Shown: positions 39,061 to 51,861 of the stretch, piece after piece
Position numbering within the stretch: position 1 is the first letter of the stretch
How the letters are laid out: each line of letters starts with the position of its first letter
Notes under the pieces: generated by a model
Database searches by the model: none
Seen by the model: the letters and a program-made list of their open reading frames with translations, nothing else
What the model was told of the DNA's origin: nothing
Assembly (NCBI RefSeq): GCF_027596085.1
Contig: NC_072472.1
Location: 24,153,052-24,217,051 of the forward strand
Direction: 5' to 3'
Length of the DNA: 64,000 bases
Source: Anoplopoma fimbria
Taxonomy: Eukaryota > Chordata > Actinopteri > Perciformes > Anoplopomatidae
Position numbers and translations under genes: made by a program

Positions 39061-42000
39061 TTATTTTATTAAGTTTTTTCAGCTTCACTAATCTGGACTG
39101 TTTAATCAAAACTATTAGGTCCATTACATGAAATCCAAATAAATATCTCTATAAAAATGTTCAGGTTGTAATGCAGGGGAATAGTAAAAACACAAAGGGG
39201 GTTGGATACCTCAGACATAAGAAAAAGAGCCAATGACAGAAGTAGCAGTTTAAAATTGTTTCCACCAGGTGGAGCCCAAAGATATCTCTTGTAGATGTCT
39301 CTTCTACAAACTGTGCACACTGCTCTGAGATAAATGGAAACCCTGTACACATGTTTTACAGTGAACAAGTCAAACGGCATTACTGACATCTTAAAAATAT
39401 CTTCCATTTGCATCATGAAGTTAATTTAAGCTGCCTTTCTCTGTGATGGGTGTGAGCTTGTACTGTAAATGAATGCAGCTGGTCCACACCTCAATCTCAC
39501 ACCCAGTCGGGTGTAATAGGTGCTACCCTGCTCTGACACACACACATTGTGGATCAGGCTTTCTCACACCTAGATTCTTCTATATTTAGGTAATCGGATG
39601 CTTTGTACATCAAAACCCAACCTTGTTGTTCCAATATGCACTCATGATCTGCTTATTCTTTTGAAAATGGTTGCCTTGTCAATCACAATAGAGAGAATGC
39701 TACTATTACCCACAGTCCTCTGTCAATAAGCTGTGTTTCTTTCATAACCAATTAGAACAGAGAAATGAATATTTAATGTTTAGTGCTGGTGGGAGAGAGT
39801 TCTACGTGGATTACCCTGCTGCCTACATCCCATAAATCCCCCTCAGTCCCACGAGTCTGCTGTTGGCTGCTTCCTACCAACGCATCGGATGGATTCGCTG
39901 GTTGGATTAGAGCTGGGATAAACTTCATGAGGGCTCATTTGTTTGTATGCAAAACAGGGTTTTGGTGCTCTGCCTCTCTCTTGGGATAAACCCATTTTCT
40001 GACTGCGACTCCCGTACTCGTCTACTTTCTGTTGAAATGTGGAAATCAGAATGTAGAGAGCAGATACAGAATCCCGCTAATCCCCAGTACCTCTGAGCAC
40101 AATTACACCAGTCTCTATGTACCTAATATCTGTTTGGATGGGACCTGCAGACATTTATGTCTCTCCAGTGTGTCGCTGTGAATCCAAAGCATTGTTCCAA
40201 AGCATACAGATAATATTCGGCTCAGGCCCTCTGGGTGTGAGCAGGTTTTCTTGGATTGGTTCCCACTCTTTGTCTTCACACCACTGTCCACAGGCTACAA
40301 GGCTGCACAGCATGCTAACATGTTGTGGCATTTTGCCTGCTGCCCTTTCTGCGCCACAGTCAGGCCACACAGGATCACAGAACCCCAACACTCCCATCTC
40401 CTAATGTGGAGAATCGTTATCAGCAGCCAGTTTGGTTTTGATTGGAAATAGAAATCAGTGAGGGACCTTTTGAACCCAGCCAGTATTGATGGTTTTCACC
40501 TGGGTCTCTATGACGGCAGGAGAGCTCCTCACACTATTGACTGTTTCAGAGGTCATTGGATATTCTCGGTCTAACAAGGCTGAGAGTATGAATGTCATTA
40601 GCTTAATGTATCCATATGAAAATCAATCCTATCGCTCATTCAATTGAGATACTGTCAGCTAGGATTAACACATATGTCTTTGACCACAATGTGAAATATC
40701 TATAGTATTTAATTATTTTTGTCATCATCTCATCTCAATGCAACTTTTGTTCAAAAACAACTTAGCCTTTGAAGCAGCTATGTGAGCTATTGTGTTATTA
40801 TGTTATTAATTGCCATATGTCCCAAATTTGTGTCTTTGTGAAATTTGTAAGTGGTCACAAATGAGCAAGGACTTTGAAGATGACATGATGATGCTCCCTG
40901 TTTAAAGCAACTTGATGTGGAAACTGATTTCACTACAACCTCTTTTGCTTTATCTGTCTGGATTTTTACAGATTTGTTTTTGCAATCGCTTAAACACCAT
41001 TTCTTAAACTAGGCCCCTCTTTGTCAAAACTACACACATAAAAACCCAAAGATATACACAAAATACAAAATATCTCACATCTCTTGCAAAAGCAAACACT
41101 ACAAATTGTATCAAGTTAACTTTCAACCCAAAACGACTGATAAAAACAAGAATGGACACTTAACATAAGATATATACAGTATATAAAGAATATAGAATAG
41201 TATATATTCATCTAGTACCAACCCCTCTATCATATTGTCCGTGCTCTTATTATTTTATGTTTATTATTGCGTTTCGTTTCCCATATTTTTTTTTGATGTC
41301 ATCTTCCTTAAATAGGATTTTAGGATTCAAGCACCATTTGGAGTGTGGTGCTCGTGAATGGATTGGATTCAAGCCCATTTCCTGAGGTTTCCAAGAACAA
41401 ATAAATCTTCATCCACTCTCTCTCTCTTTGCCATATGTGAAAGGGCCGCCCATGTGATTCCTGTGGTAAAATTAGAGGACGAGGTCAATGGAAGTGCATG
41501 TGTGCTTTTCACATATGGCAGTGAATGTGTACATTCTTTGATGTTGGAAAAACAGGGATTAGGTGACACGATGTACTCATGCTGCATCAGATTTGATGCA
41601 AAGTAAAGTCCGGAATAGTACTAGTGCGCTGCCACACTGCAGTGACCATACAGCCACCAACTTAACTTATGAATGCACTATGCATTCCAGTTTGATCCAA
41701 AATAATATCGGCTTTATTCATAATTTTGCAGCACAAATGAAAAAAAATACTTCTCTGGATGGATTGATTTGAACGATGGGTGGCAACATGCAGAATGCAG
41801 TGCCTGTAAAATCACCTACCATCATGAATAATCTATCAACACCATTTATCACTCATTTCAGAGAGCTCCTTCAATGACATTCATTCATTTGTGCTCAACA
41901 GCTCCCTGCTGTCATCCCTCTGGTTGTGTAAGAGGTGAGGGAAGTGAGAGAAGAGAGCAGAGCAGGATAAGAGCGAGGCGAAGCATCTTCATCTAAGGGG

Positions 42001-45000
42001 TTTGTCAAGAGTAATGCCTGGATTTAAATAAGGGTTAAAAGACAGAGAGACAGTGCATGTATGTAATGTAATGTAATGTAATGAAAGAGGGACCAAAAAT
42101 TGAGTTTAACCAATCACATAAAACTGAGATGATTAATCAATCTGTACTCACAAAGCCAGTTTGTATTTCATGAACTTGATGGGGGTGGGGGTTGTCTTTC
42201 AATCCAAAGATAGGCATTAACATAGTTATTTTTTAGTCCAATGACCACTCAATGCGCTTACAACACTGTCATCATTCACCCATTTGTACAATGATGGCAG
42301 AAGCTGCCGTGCAAGACGCCGAGGTTACGGGTTCAGTGTCTCCACAGCCGCGGATCAAACCAGGAACCCTTAGATAATTTGACAATCGCTCTACCTCCTG
42401 AGCTCCTATCAAATATCATCAACTATGCTGCAAAGTAATAGAGCATAACCGAATCAGCCCAGCTGGAGAGCATTTAATTATCCAGGGAAGTGCAACATTA
42501 TCAGTACGTGTAATATATTCCTGGACTGAAGCACTTTTAATTAAACAGCACAAAATTAAAGGGAACAACCTGAATTCATTTCTTTATCTCTCCGTATTTA
42601 ATGACGAAAAAAAGATGAAATTAACCCACTTGACCTCTTGTTCTCTTGTAGAAGAGTGGATTCCTGTTTGCATTTAAAGCTGTGTGTGTGTGGTGGTTGT
42701 TTGAACTATTAGTGTGCATCAGTGTATTTGCGGCCTCTCGGCTGGACACACCTGTGTAACCTGCTATTTGTTGTGCGTGTATACATGCTTGCATGCTCTT
42801 CTGCTTTCATTCACATGGATCTGTTGCCTTTCATTACCTCAGCCTACAATTTACACGCAGGTCATTCAAAAAGCCCATTCCCTGCCTCTGCTTTCATATG
42901 TTGGACACATGAATGCAGATGCTTCTGTGCACACACATGGGCGCATGCATAAATAGCCCCTTGGAAGTATTTCTGAATCAGTTCATGCTGCAGTGGAAAC
43001 AGTAGTTCTAAATATGGAACCATGTGAGCTAAAAACAGCCACAAAAGCCAAACAACATCATTCACTCTTTGCCGAGTCGAGCGGAAGCTCATGCTTAATT
43101 CAGAAAACTCTGGGATTCATAACTCACACTTGCTGCACCCGCGACACTGAACCCACTGCGGCACAGAACAAGCGCAGTCGCGGTCACACTATCCCACTGT
43201 CAATTTACATTACATCCTCGTTAGTGAGCATGCAAATCAAATTAATCCCTCGTCGCATTGGGGACCTCACTGGCACAGTTGGAAGTGAAGCCACTGCTTG
43301 GAGGCCTGGAGAAGAGGGGTGATCATTATAACTGGCTGTGTGGTAATGATGTCTTCTGCTACCTTGGCTCCAGTGACAGCAGGCCTGACCATTACTTGCC
43401 ATTCATGTCTTCTTGAATCGTTTGGCGTTGGTTGCTTCATTGACATTGCTCAGCCCACCATGAAGCACATCTCTTATTCATTCCACATGGGCAGACACTA
43501 AAGAGGAGGAGGACATCTCATGCTTCCTTTCGGAACATGTGTCGGCTTCTTTAATGACACATGTGGAGCCTTGCATTAATGCAGATCCTGACAGCTGAGG
43601 GTTAGCCGGCTCCTCAGGCCTGGTGTTCCATTCGCACATGAAAGGAGTGAAGTGATGCTCAACAGGAAAGGATGAAGCAGAGGAAAACCTAGTTAGTTTA
43701 TTATTTTATTATTACCAAGATAATATTTGGTGTACTTCAAGGATCAGTTGTGGAACCACTTTTGTTCTCACTCTGCACAATACAATTAGCACAAATTATA
43801 TGTGATTTTCATTGCTGTATTGTTGACTTGTAGGTATACCTTACATTAAAAACCTCTTGAATCAGAAAGCTGGCCACATTACTAGTTGTTAAACTGATGT
43901 GAAAACCTACTCTTTTCTGAAACGTGGGCTATATCTTGTCATTACATGTAACAGGCCTTTCTCACAGCACACATTGGGACTTGCCATTGTAGGAAAGGCA
44001 CAGGTGTTACTAATAGAACTAACTATTGGCTCTGTGCTGTTCAAGTGAGAGTGGCAGTGAGCAACATGAACGATACCTGGAACCAAAAGTCAAGGCAGCT
44101 AAATGTGCTTTTCTTGCTAAAAGCAAATAGTATTTTTCGTGTTGAAAGATTTTAAATATATAAGACAACATTTCATGGGAAGACAGAGGTTTTCCTGTTT
44201 TTCATGCACTGATACGTTGGCTATTTTGCCATGTCTCCTTTCAAACTAATAGAAAGAAAACATACATAGTACACAAGCCTCCCCCAAAAATGTACATTTA
44301 AAAAAAGTCAACAGTAATGTCTCTATTGCCTTCTAAAAATCATGACCAGGTTACTCAAGATAATCCAAAGACCATGTTGTGAGCAGTTTCATGTATTTCA
44401 ATGCTTTTCCTACTGTGACCAGGCAAAATGTCTTTCATGAAAAAGGCTTTTTTCTTCCTGTTGAAAGCAAATTGTCTTCTGTGTTGAAATATTATAAATA
44501 AATGAGACAATAGTTTTCTATCTTTAATTTTACTTAAATGCAAAGTATTTAAATTTGACTCAGGTTATTAATGCAATGAAGACACCACACACTGTATAAT
44601 GAAAGAAAAATGTTTTGCTTTCTGCATATGCCATTGTCACCTCCCTGGTTTCCCACATTTTCTTAAATTGACATTTTAACACCATCAGCGTGATGTGAAG
44701 GTCCCTCAGCTGTTTGATCTTCATCTTTTCTTCTTGTAATGACAGTGGTTGAAAAGTTGAGCACGTTCCCGCCTCAAGCAAACCTCTAATGAAGCAGCTA
44801 TTTCTGCCTTTTCCACTCAATTTCACTAACAGCCTGGAGAGTCAATTGTTGTTCTCCGTTTCTCCTTTTAATCCCTCATGTTCACTTGTGTACGTAGCAA
44901 GAAATATGTGCAACACGGGCGTGTGGACGACTTCAGTGTGTCAGTTAGCATCTTTGTCTTCACACAGTGCAGATTCTACCAAAGTCTTTGCTCATTTCAT

Positions 45001-48000
45001 CAATGCTTCATCCATATTTTAGTGTTTTCAAGTACCGTGGACTCCTGTAAACTAAAACAATTCCATCCTAAAATGGTGTAATAGATGGAAAACAGATCCT
45101 GGATCTCACACTCACATACAGATGAAACTATTTCACATGGAATGAGTCTTGGAACAAGACAAACCGCGCACCAGGTGAGACTTCTGCAATGTTTCCGCCA
45201 CACTTGCTTTAGATACTGTGTTTCTACAGTGTGAAGCAGCTTGGAAAAGTCGGTGGGTGTCCACAGAGAGAGGGTGAGAGATTTCACAATGGAGATGTGA
45301 TACTGCTAATGATGGGTTTTATCTACACACAGACTGATATCAAGTCTCCTTTTTCTTACCCCAACCTCTATTTGTGATGGATCACAGTTCTTGTTGAACG
45401 TTCAGATTCACTGGTGTGAGTCATGTTTCCTGACAGACTGTTATGTTAAAGCCACAGAGTAATTAAAAGTGGTTGTGGTTGTCAACGCAACATAAACCTA
45501 TTGTGTTCTAATTTTAAAATGAGACGCTGCCAAAATGAGCCACTTTAAGTCTTGATTTATAATAGAAACCATTCTTTTATTAAAGCCTTGACATGTTTAA
45601 TGTGTTTACACCCATCGCCCCTTCTTGGATGGTCCGACTAAAGTGAAATAGACTATTTTAGATCCCTTGGAATGGAGTAGAACATAAAGTTTTCAAGGAT
45701 TTATTACACTGTTGGACTCACCACAGCTTTTTGCTGTACATTCTGTCGTGCATTATAACTGGATTCTATTCTGGATTGATCTTTTTTTTAAATAAACATT
45801 ATGACCAAGAACACAACAGTTAAAACTATTGATATTTATACTACGTTTTACTCATGTAAATTTGAACAGTACTGGCATTCCATGAAAGTTGTACATAGTC
45901 ATGGTGTTTGACTGGCAGAAGTGTGTAGAAGTCTAAGGATTTAATAATATGAATTAACACACTGTATTATGATTGTATCTATAAATACTGATTTTAACTT
46001 TGATTACATAAATCGTCATGTGTTTCAGTTGAATTTTTAAGGTTTATCCACGTTATCAACATCAAGAAATTCTTACAGGCTTTTAAGTATCATCCCTCAT
46101 ATCAGTTATGGACTGATATATGGACTGATGTTTTATTTATCATTGAATTTTAGATGTACAATTCATGAAACACATGAATACATTCAAAGTAATAGTGTCC
46201 TTTTCAGTGTAACGTGTGTATATTTCTGAAATGTGAAAGCATTACAAATTTATTATTTTGACTTAAATTGAAAGCTGTCTTTATTCTTCATGAGTGCATT
46301 CTAAACAGCAGGTCACTGCCATTCCTAATGCACAGTAACATTTAAAAAATTGATGGCCTTAACAAAGCTGCCTTTAAAACCCTGACCAAGCTGACATTTT
46401 GAAGCTGCACAGCCACCGGTGGCTTTTTCTCAACCTTAATTTACCCTGCGTGTCGTACAAAGTCTGTCCTCTGTGAGTTTAAGTGGCAAAGTGCAAATGG
46501 AAATTCCAGTACCCGCTAGAATGGCTCCCCTTTTCCTGCCCACGCCCCGGTATTTCCTGCCTGCTGCATGACTAGGTGTGTTGACTTTGAGATTGGAGGC
46601 GTCTGACTTCGGGGTACGTATTGGTTTGACTGTGGGAAAGGGTGTTGGTTTCTTCTGGTCATCCACCGACCAAACACTAATTCTCCCTCTGGCTCCTATG
46701 TAATCTAGCCCTCTTCAAACTGAGGGCCGTCAGATACAATGATCCATTTAAAAAGTGGCTCTGTATAATTAAAGGCCTTGCAGCTAGCTTCTAAAGTCTT
46801 CTTTTGTCACAAATGCAGTGTATACTTACTCTTTGTGTTTGTGCAGCCCTGTCATAGACAAGTCCATTAGTGCTATTAGCTGCCATGTTAGGCGACTCTG
46901 CCCTTTCTAATGAACGTCAGCACACAGAGGGCCTTTAGCAGTGGACCGCCTCGCTTCCTGTGAAGGTAAATATTATGTTTTTTTTCTCCACTGCATCCAC
47001 AGCACGGATGTGTCGTGTCTGGGATGTGTCAGTGCGTCTGTTAACCACTCTGGGTACTGCAAGATTACTTTACAAACTGAGCCTCACAGAGACCTGCCTG
47101 ACTGCACCCAAACAATACTGCAGTTCATTGGCGGACTAACTGCAACCATCTCTCACTGAGATGAAAATCAAGTCTTTGTAAGCCTCTGCAAAGATGAGGA
47201 GGCGAGGAAAAATGCTATCCAGTTCTCAAAAGTGGAGAGTATTACCTTTGACCTGACTAATCCTTGTGTATCTTCACTGAACAAGTGTATAAAGTCAGCT
47301 CTTACAATAGTAGATGACTTGGTTCCACTTTTACAATTACGTGAACAACCTATTGGCTAGTTAGTTAAAAGAGTTAACATTGTGGTTTTCAGACAATTAA
47401 CGTGAATTAATCCACAAACTGCAAGAATTTACTGTCTACTTAATGTACTTCTCCAATGTAAATATTGTCATAATTTTATCTGCTTTACTGTGAATCTTTT
47501 CACCTGTTGAAGGGCGTAACTTGGAACCTTACAAACTACAGCTAGTTAGTGAAAAACAGACATGGAGACACTAGGTAAATGTTGTTCATTTGCAAATCAA
47601 CATACTGACTTTCTTCATGAGTTGCTCCTGTTTAACCCTGAATCTTCCACTCATCGGCACAAAACTAATAACTCATTTTCTCATTATTATTTTAGCAGAA
47701 GTTAATGTTTTGTATCATTCTAAGAAGTTACCAAGTATTCCCTCATAACTTTATGATCATTTTACTGTTACTTTACCCTTTTTGCTCCCTCTCCAGTAAA
47801 TTGAAATATCATCCAACAAGTCTAACATGCAGATATGTCCTTTTTACCAGGGAATTCACAATTAGTTTGCTAATAATGAACCAGAGACAGCAGGAATCTC
47901 AAAACACATTTTAATCATCATATTCAGATATACATTCATGTTCACATCCATTTCGTACACGGTCAAGTTACACCATTTCAAAGCAGGTGATTGTAAAATG

Positions 48001-48535
48001 ATTTAAGATTATTTCTGCTCAACATTGAACTCAGTGTACCTATTTGTCTCGAATTGTAACGGTTTGGAAAAACTTGGAACTGAAACTAGACCTGGTAAAA
48101 CAACAGGTCTTTTTTAAAGGTATTAGCAACTCTGATTCTGCAGAATATAACACATGGCCGTGAACATTACCGTATATGTGTTCTGAAAATGATCCATAGG
48201 GGGAGAACCCAGCTGTCTCTGGTTTGTAGTTAAGGAATTAACATGAAGGCATGGCACATATATGCACAGCATGTGGTGCATAATAGCATATAGCTAAATC
48301 TAAGGCTCGGTTATGTAACACTGAAGACACTTATGTGGTGTTAAGACCATTTTTCTTCAAACTAATAGACAAATCTTTTTCTCTGAAGTGTAGTAAGCTC
48401 TAAATGAAAGTAATGAATGTAATTAAGTAAACTTTTTTAATGGAGACGTTGCTGGTTGTTAATTCATAAGGATGTGATGCCAGACAGAGCAGAGAAAAAT
48501 AGAGACAACGCGGTGGTATGAAGTGATTAAATAGG
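39061..48535. other. Intergenic region, no gene recognised
   Basis: About 9.5 kb between ruvbl2 and the presumed 3' end of spns2. No exon with recognisable protein similarity was found on either strand; open frames are short and end at random. A (TAATG)n run lies at 42061-42083, and a 13-bp inverted repeat at 41430-41442 and 41507-41519. Conserved non-coding elements cannot be judged without comparison to other fish. Confidence 0.55.
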
Positions 48536-49413
48536 TTTATTTGATTTACAGACATGTACATTTTCTATCAGCTCCCCCTAGGGAGCGTCACAGTTCAGTT
48601 CTAGAACAATATTCCTTTGATTTCTCTACACTTCTCTTGTATTGACGAGCTCTAAAAATAAAAAATAACCTCTGTTTTCTGCTCAACATCAGAAATAGGT
48701 TTCTTTATACAGGATTCTTGTATGACAAGAAGTAGCACATTTCTCAGCACATCACTTCAGTGATTATCAACGTAGAATTACTCGATACAACGGACTTATA
48801 CTCCTAAAGGATTGGTGCTAAATCAACTAAATTTGGCAAAATGAAACTCAATTCGTGACCCATCTGACCAAAGCCGACATCCCTTCTCATGACAGGTGAC
48901 AACATGTCAGCACTTACTGCACTATGAGCGTGACGTGACAGACCTCTGAGGCGGAGGCTGTGGAGTCGATGCTGGGCTGTGGTTCAAATCAATCCCTGAA
49001 CATTAAGTGTGCAAAATGGTTTGATCAGTTGTTTTTAAAATTACAAAAGAAATCATTTACAAGAGCTACTAAATGAATGCAAAAAGTATTGCACCCTAAA
49101 CATGATACCAATTAAATCCATCACATCGCAGTTCCTTTTGTGTGTGTAATATGTGTGAGATGTCCAGTTCATGATCACAGTAAACGGGATGAATCTCAGT
49201 GACGTGAGAAGGTATTGTGTAGTTTCATCGTGATACAAAAGGTTGAACAAACAGGCATTTCTAAAACCCAACAACATACAACAACATGTAGTATATACTC
49301 AAAACCTTAAACTTCCCTTTATAGATTATTCTTCATTATGGTAACAAACAAATAAATACATTGCATCCAAGCCATCATTTACAATATATTAAAGTTGCTG
49401 CGTGATATAGCTT

Positions 49414-49434
49414 TGTATATATATATATATATAT
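49414..49434. repeat. (TA)n microsatellite
   Basis: About ten TA units. Confidence 0.9.
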
Positions 49435-51265
49435 TTCTCTATTGTAGTTATTACAAATTAAAACTCATTTGGTAACATTAAGAAAATCAACAAAAGGAAG
49501 GTAAGAAGCTTAGTCCATTAAGAAGATGTAGGTGTGTAAACGAGTCACATTCAGAGAGCTCCACGCAGTATGAGAGAGAAGCTAAAGCTAATGATCTGGC
49601 AGCAAGGACGCCGCCCACACAGCGCCCCGCACACAGCCGGTGAGTCATGCTCGCACATCAATGCTACGAGAACCACCTCGACGTTTCCCTTGGTTCCTCC
49701 ACTAAGGTCATTCCATCCTCCTCCTCCTGTGTTTTCTTGGAGGTCTGAGAAGAGCCTTTTTTTTTCCCTTTATGCATCAGTTTTCAAACCTTTGACGCCA
49801 TTAGTGGCTTCAAGATTTCAGTAAAGGTGTATTCACCAGGTAATATAGAACAAAAAGGTTTGGTAGCTTATAATTATGCTTTTACCTAAATCTTTACAAG
49901 CAACTAGCTATAGCAGATATTTTTAGCTTTTGGGGTTTTGCATTAAAGTTGCATGATTACAAATATGAATTAAAGCTTATGATGAAAGATGGGGGGGATT
50001 CCTCTCTTATCCATTATCAGCGATAAGAGCTCGCTATCAGTCTAACCTGGGGCGGAAGGATTTCCTCTTCCTGTCTAGGATTCTGTTTCCCTCAGTAATA
50101 GAGGGATGACCGTGGCCCCTGCTCTCCTCAAAGGTCCTTTCACCTAATCATGGAATTTGATATCTGCAATTTTGAGGGAGAAAGGTCTCTTTCCACAATG
50201 CCTGGTATTGTAACCAGCGTGGACTGGACGTGGAATCCGTCGTTAAAAGCGACTCTGTCTCTGTGTGGGTGTTGTGTCCAGAAATTCAAAACCAACCATC
50301 AGTGAGCTAATCTCTCTGAAGAGAAACCTCGCTCACTGATAAGGCAGCGTGGATAAGAAAGGTTGGTTCTTTGTATTGCTTCTCGTGTACACAAAAAAAC
50401 ATAGTCGCTACTCCTTGAAAGTCAAAAGAGAAGCCTTTCACTTACTTTTGGAAAAAGCATGTACATTATAAATTATAAAAACATATAATCCAGTGTCTGC
50501 TTTAAATCGCCCGGATTGCATCATTGTCCTTCTGAAACAATCATAGGCAGTGACCTCCAGTTTCAAATCCAACATCACGCAAAAGAAAAATAAATCACAA
50601 GAAAGCTAATGAAAAATAATGTGCAGAAATCTCTCATCTCTGTCATGTTCTCTGGCACTGTCTACGCCGATGTAAGTGCTAAAAGCTAAAAAAAACAAAA
50701 ACACATGTGGGGTTCAAACGAAACAGCTGTTTGATGGGAGAGCTCCAATTTTTAAGGCTGATTCACTGACAGTAAAACTTTTTGGCTTTGACGGCTATGT
50801 TTACATGCACAGCTGAACTTTGATTGATTGTGAGAATACTGCATTCATCATGTAAACACTGTATTTAAGTTTGATGTTAATACTGCGGTTAAGAGGAGCA
50901 GAGTGATCTGATTCTAGTCACATTAAAGGAGGCCTGTTTGAACAGATCAACAAGTCTTTGAGAATTATACTCCTGCAGCAAACTTTAACGAGCCGCAACA
51001 CTTGCTACACATAACTTGAATTTTACAGCTTCTGTCTGGTTACAGGCTCTAAGGGTTGAAAAGCCAGGGCAGAATGAACTGTGCTTCTCCTGTCTAGCAA
51101 ATACAAACATAGTCAAACTTATTTCATCACCAGCGGCTGAATTATGGTGTGCATGTGAACATAGTCAGTGATCAGAAGTCATGAGGGTTGTTGTTGGTGG
51201 TCAGTGCAAAGTCGGAAGGAATGTAATGACGCTATGGCACTTGGTGCAGATTGACAGCCGATGTA

Positions 51266-51315
<50 letters not shown>
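51266..51315. repeat. (CAGA)n tetranucleotide microsatellite
   Basis: About twelve CAGA units. Open frames across it, Thr-Asp-Arg-Gln forward and Leu-Ser-Val-Cys reverse, are artefacts of the repeat. Confidence 0.95.
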
Positions 51316-51778
51316 TGTTGGACAGACAAGCATACAGACAGGGCAGGTTCATGGTCAGCATTCAGTAGTATGGCATCAGGAGTCGGAGGGGTCACGGGGG
51401 ATTGTAACGCCCTCACGTCCTCCCTGGAAGGTTCAGTGGATCCTCAAGGACAGAGGTGAGGAGGACACCAGCTGTCGGCCGGCTTCAGTTCACCGCTGTG
51501 CTCATTCTCACCGACCTGTGATTTAGAGGCGTTTCAAGGAGGGGCAAGACGCTCCCTCGTTCCAGTTCTGAGCAGCCTCTGTGAGTGTGTAGAGAGGAAG
51601 AGCAGCAGGAGCCAAGAAGATGAAGAGGAGGATGAGGAGGAGGAGGATGATGATCGTGGTGTGGACAGCGGTGACGAGAATGTGGACGTGTGTCTTTAAA
51701 GGAGGGGATCAGCAACCATTGCTTTTTATCTCCAATTTGACATCCTTATAGAGTTTGGCTGCTCCTTCAGGTGGCTCC

Positions 51779-51819
51779 TCATGTTGTTGTCACCTGCAAA
51801 ACAGAGAGAGAGAGGGGGG

Positions 51820-51861
<42 letters not shown>

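Larger units (their letters stand above)
48536..51778 (-). other. Presumed 3' UTR of spns2
   Basis: The spns2 stop codon is at 51781-51779 on the reverse strand. A gene-strand AATAAA (plus-strand TTTATT) lies at 48536-48541, and I see no other gene in between. A 3 kb 3' UTR is inferred, not shown; earlier signals may be used. It includes (TA)n at 49414-49434 and (CAGA)n at 51266-51315. Confidence 0.3.

Noticed and set aside
46436..46666. 76-codon minus-strand open frame rich in Lys/Arg/Pro
   Set aside because: No recognised domain, no flanking exon of a known gene; treated as chance.
51181..51526. Open frames with Thr-Asp-Arg-Gln or Ser-Val-Cys-Leu repeats
   Set aside because: Produced by the (CAGA)n microsatellite.
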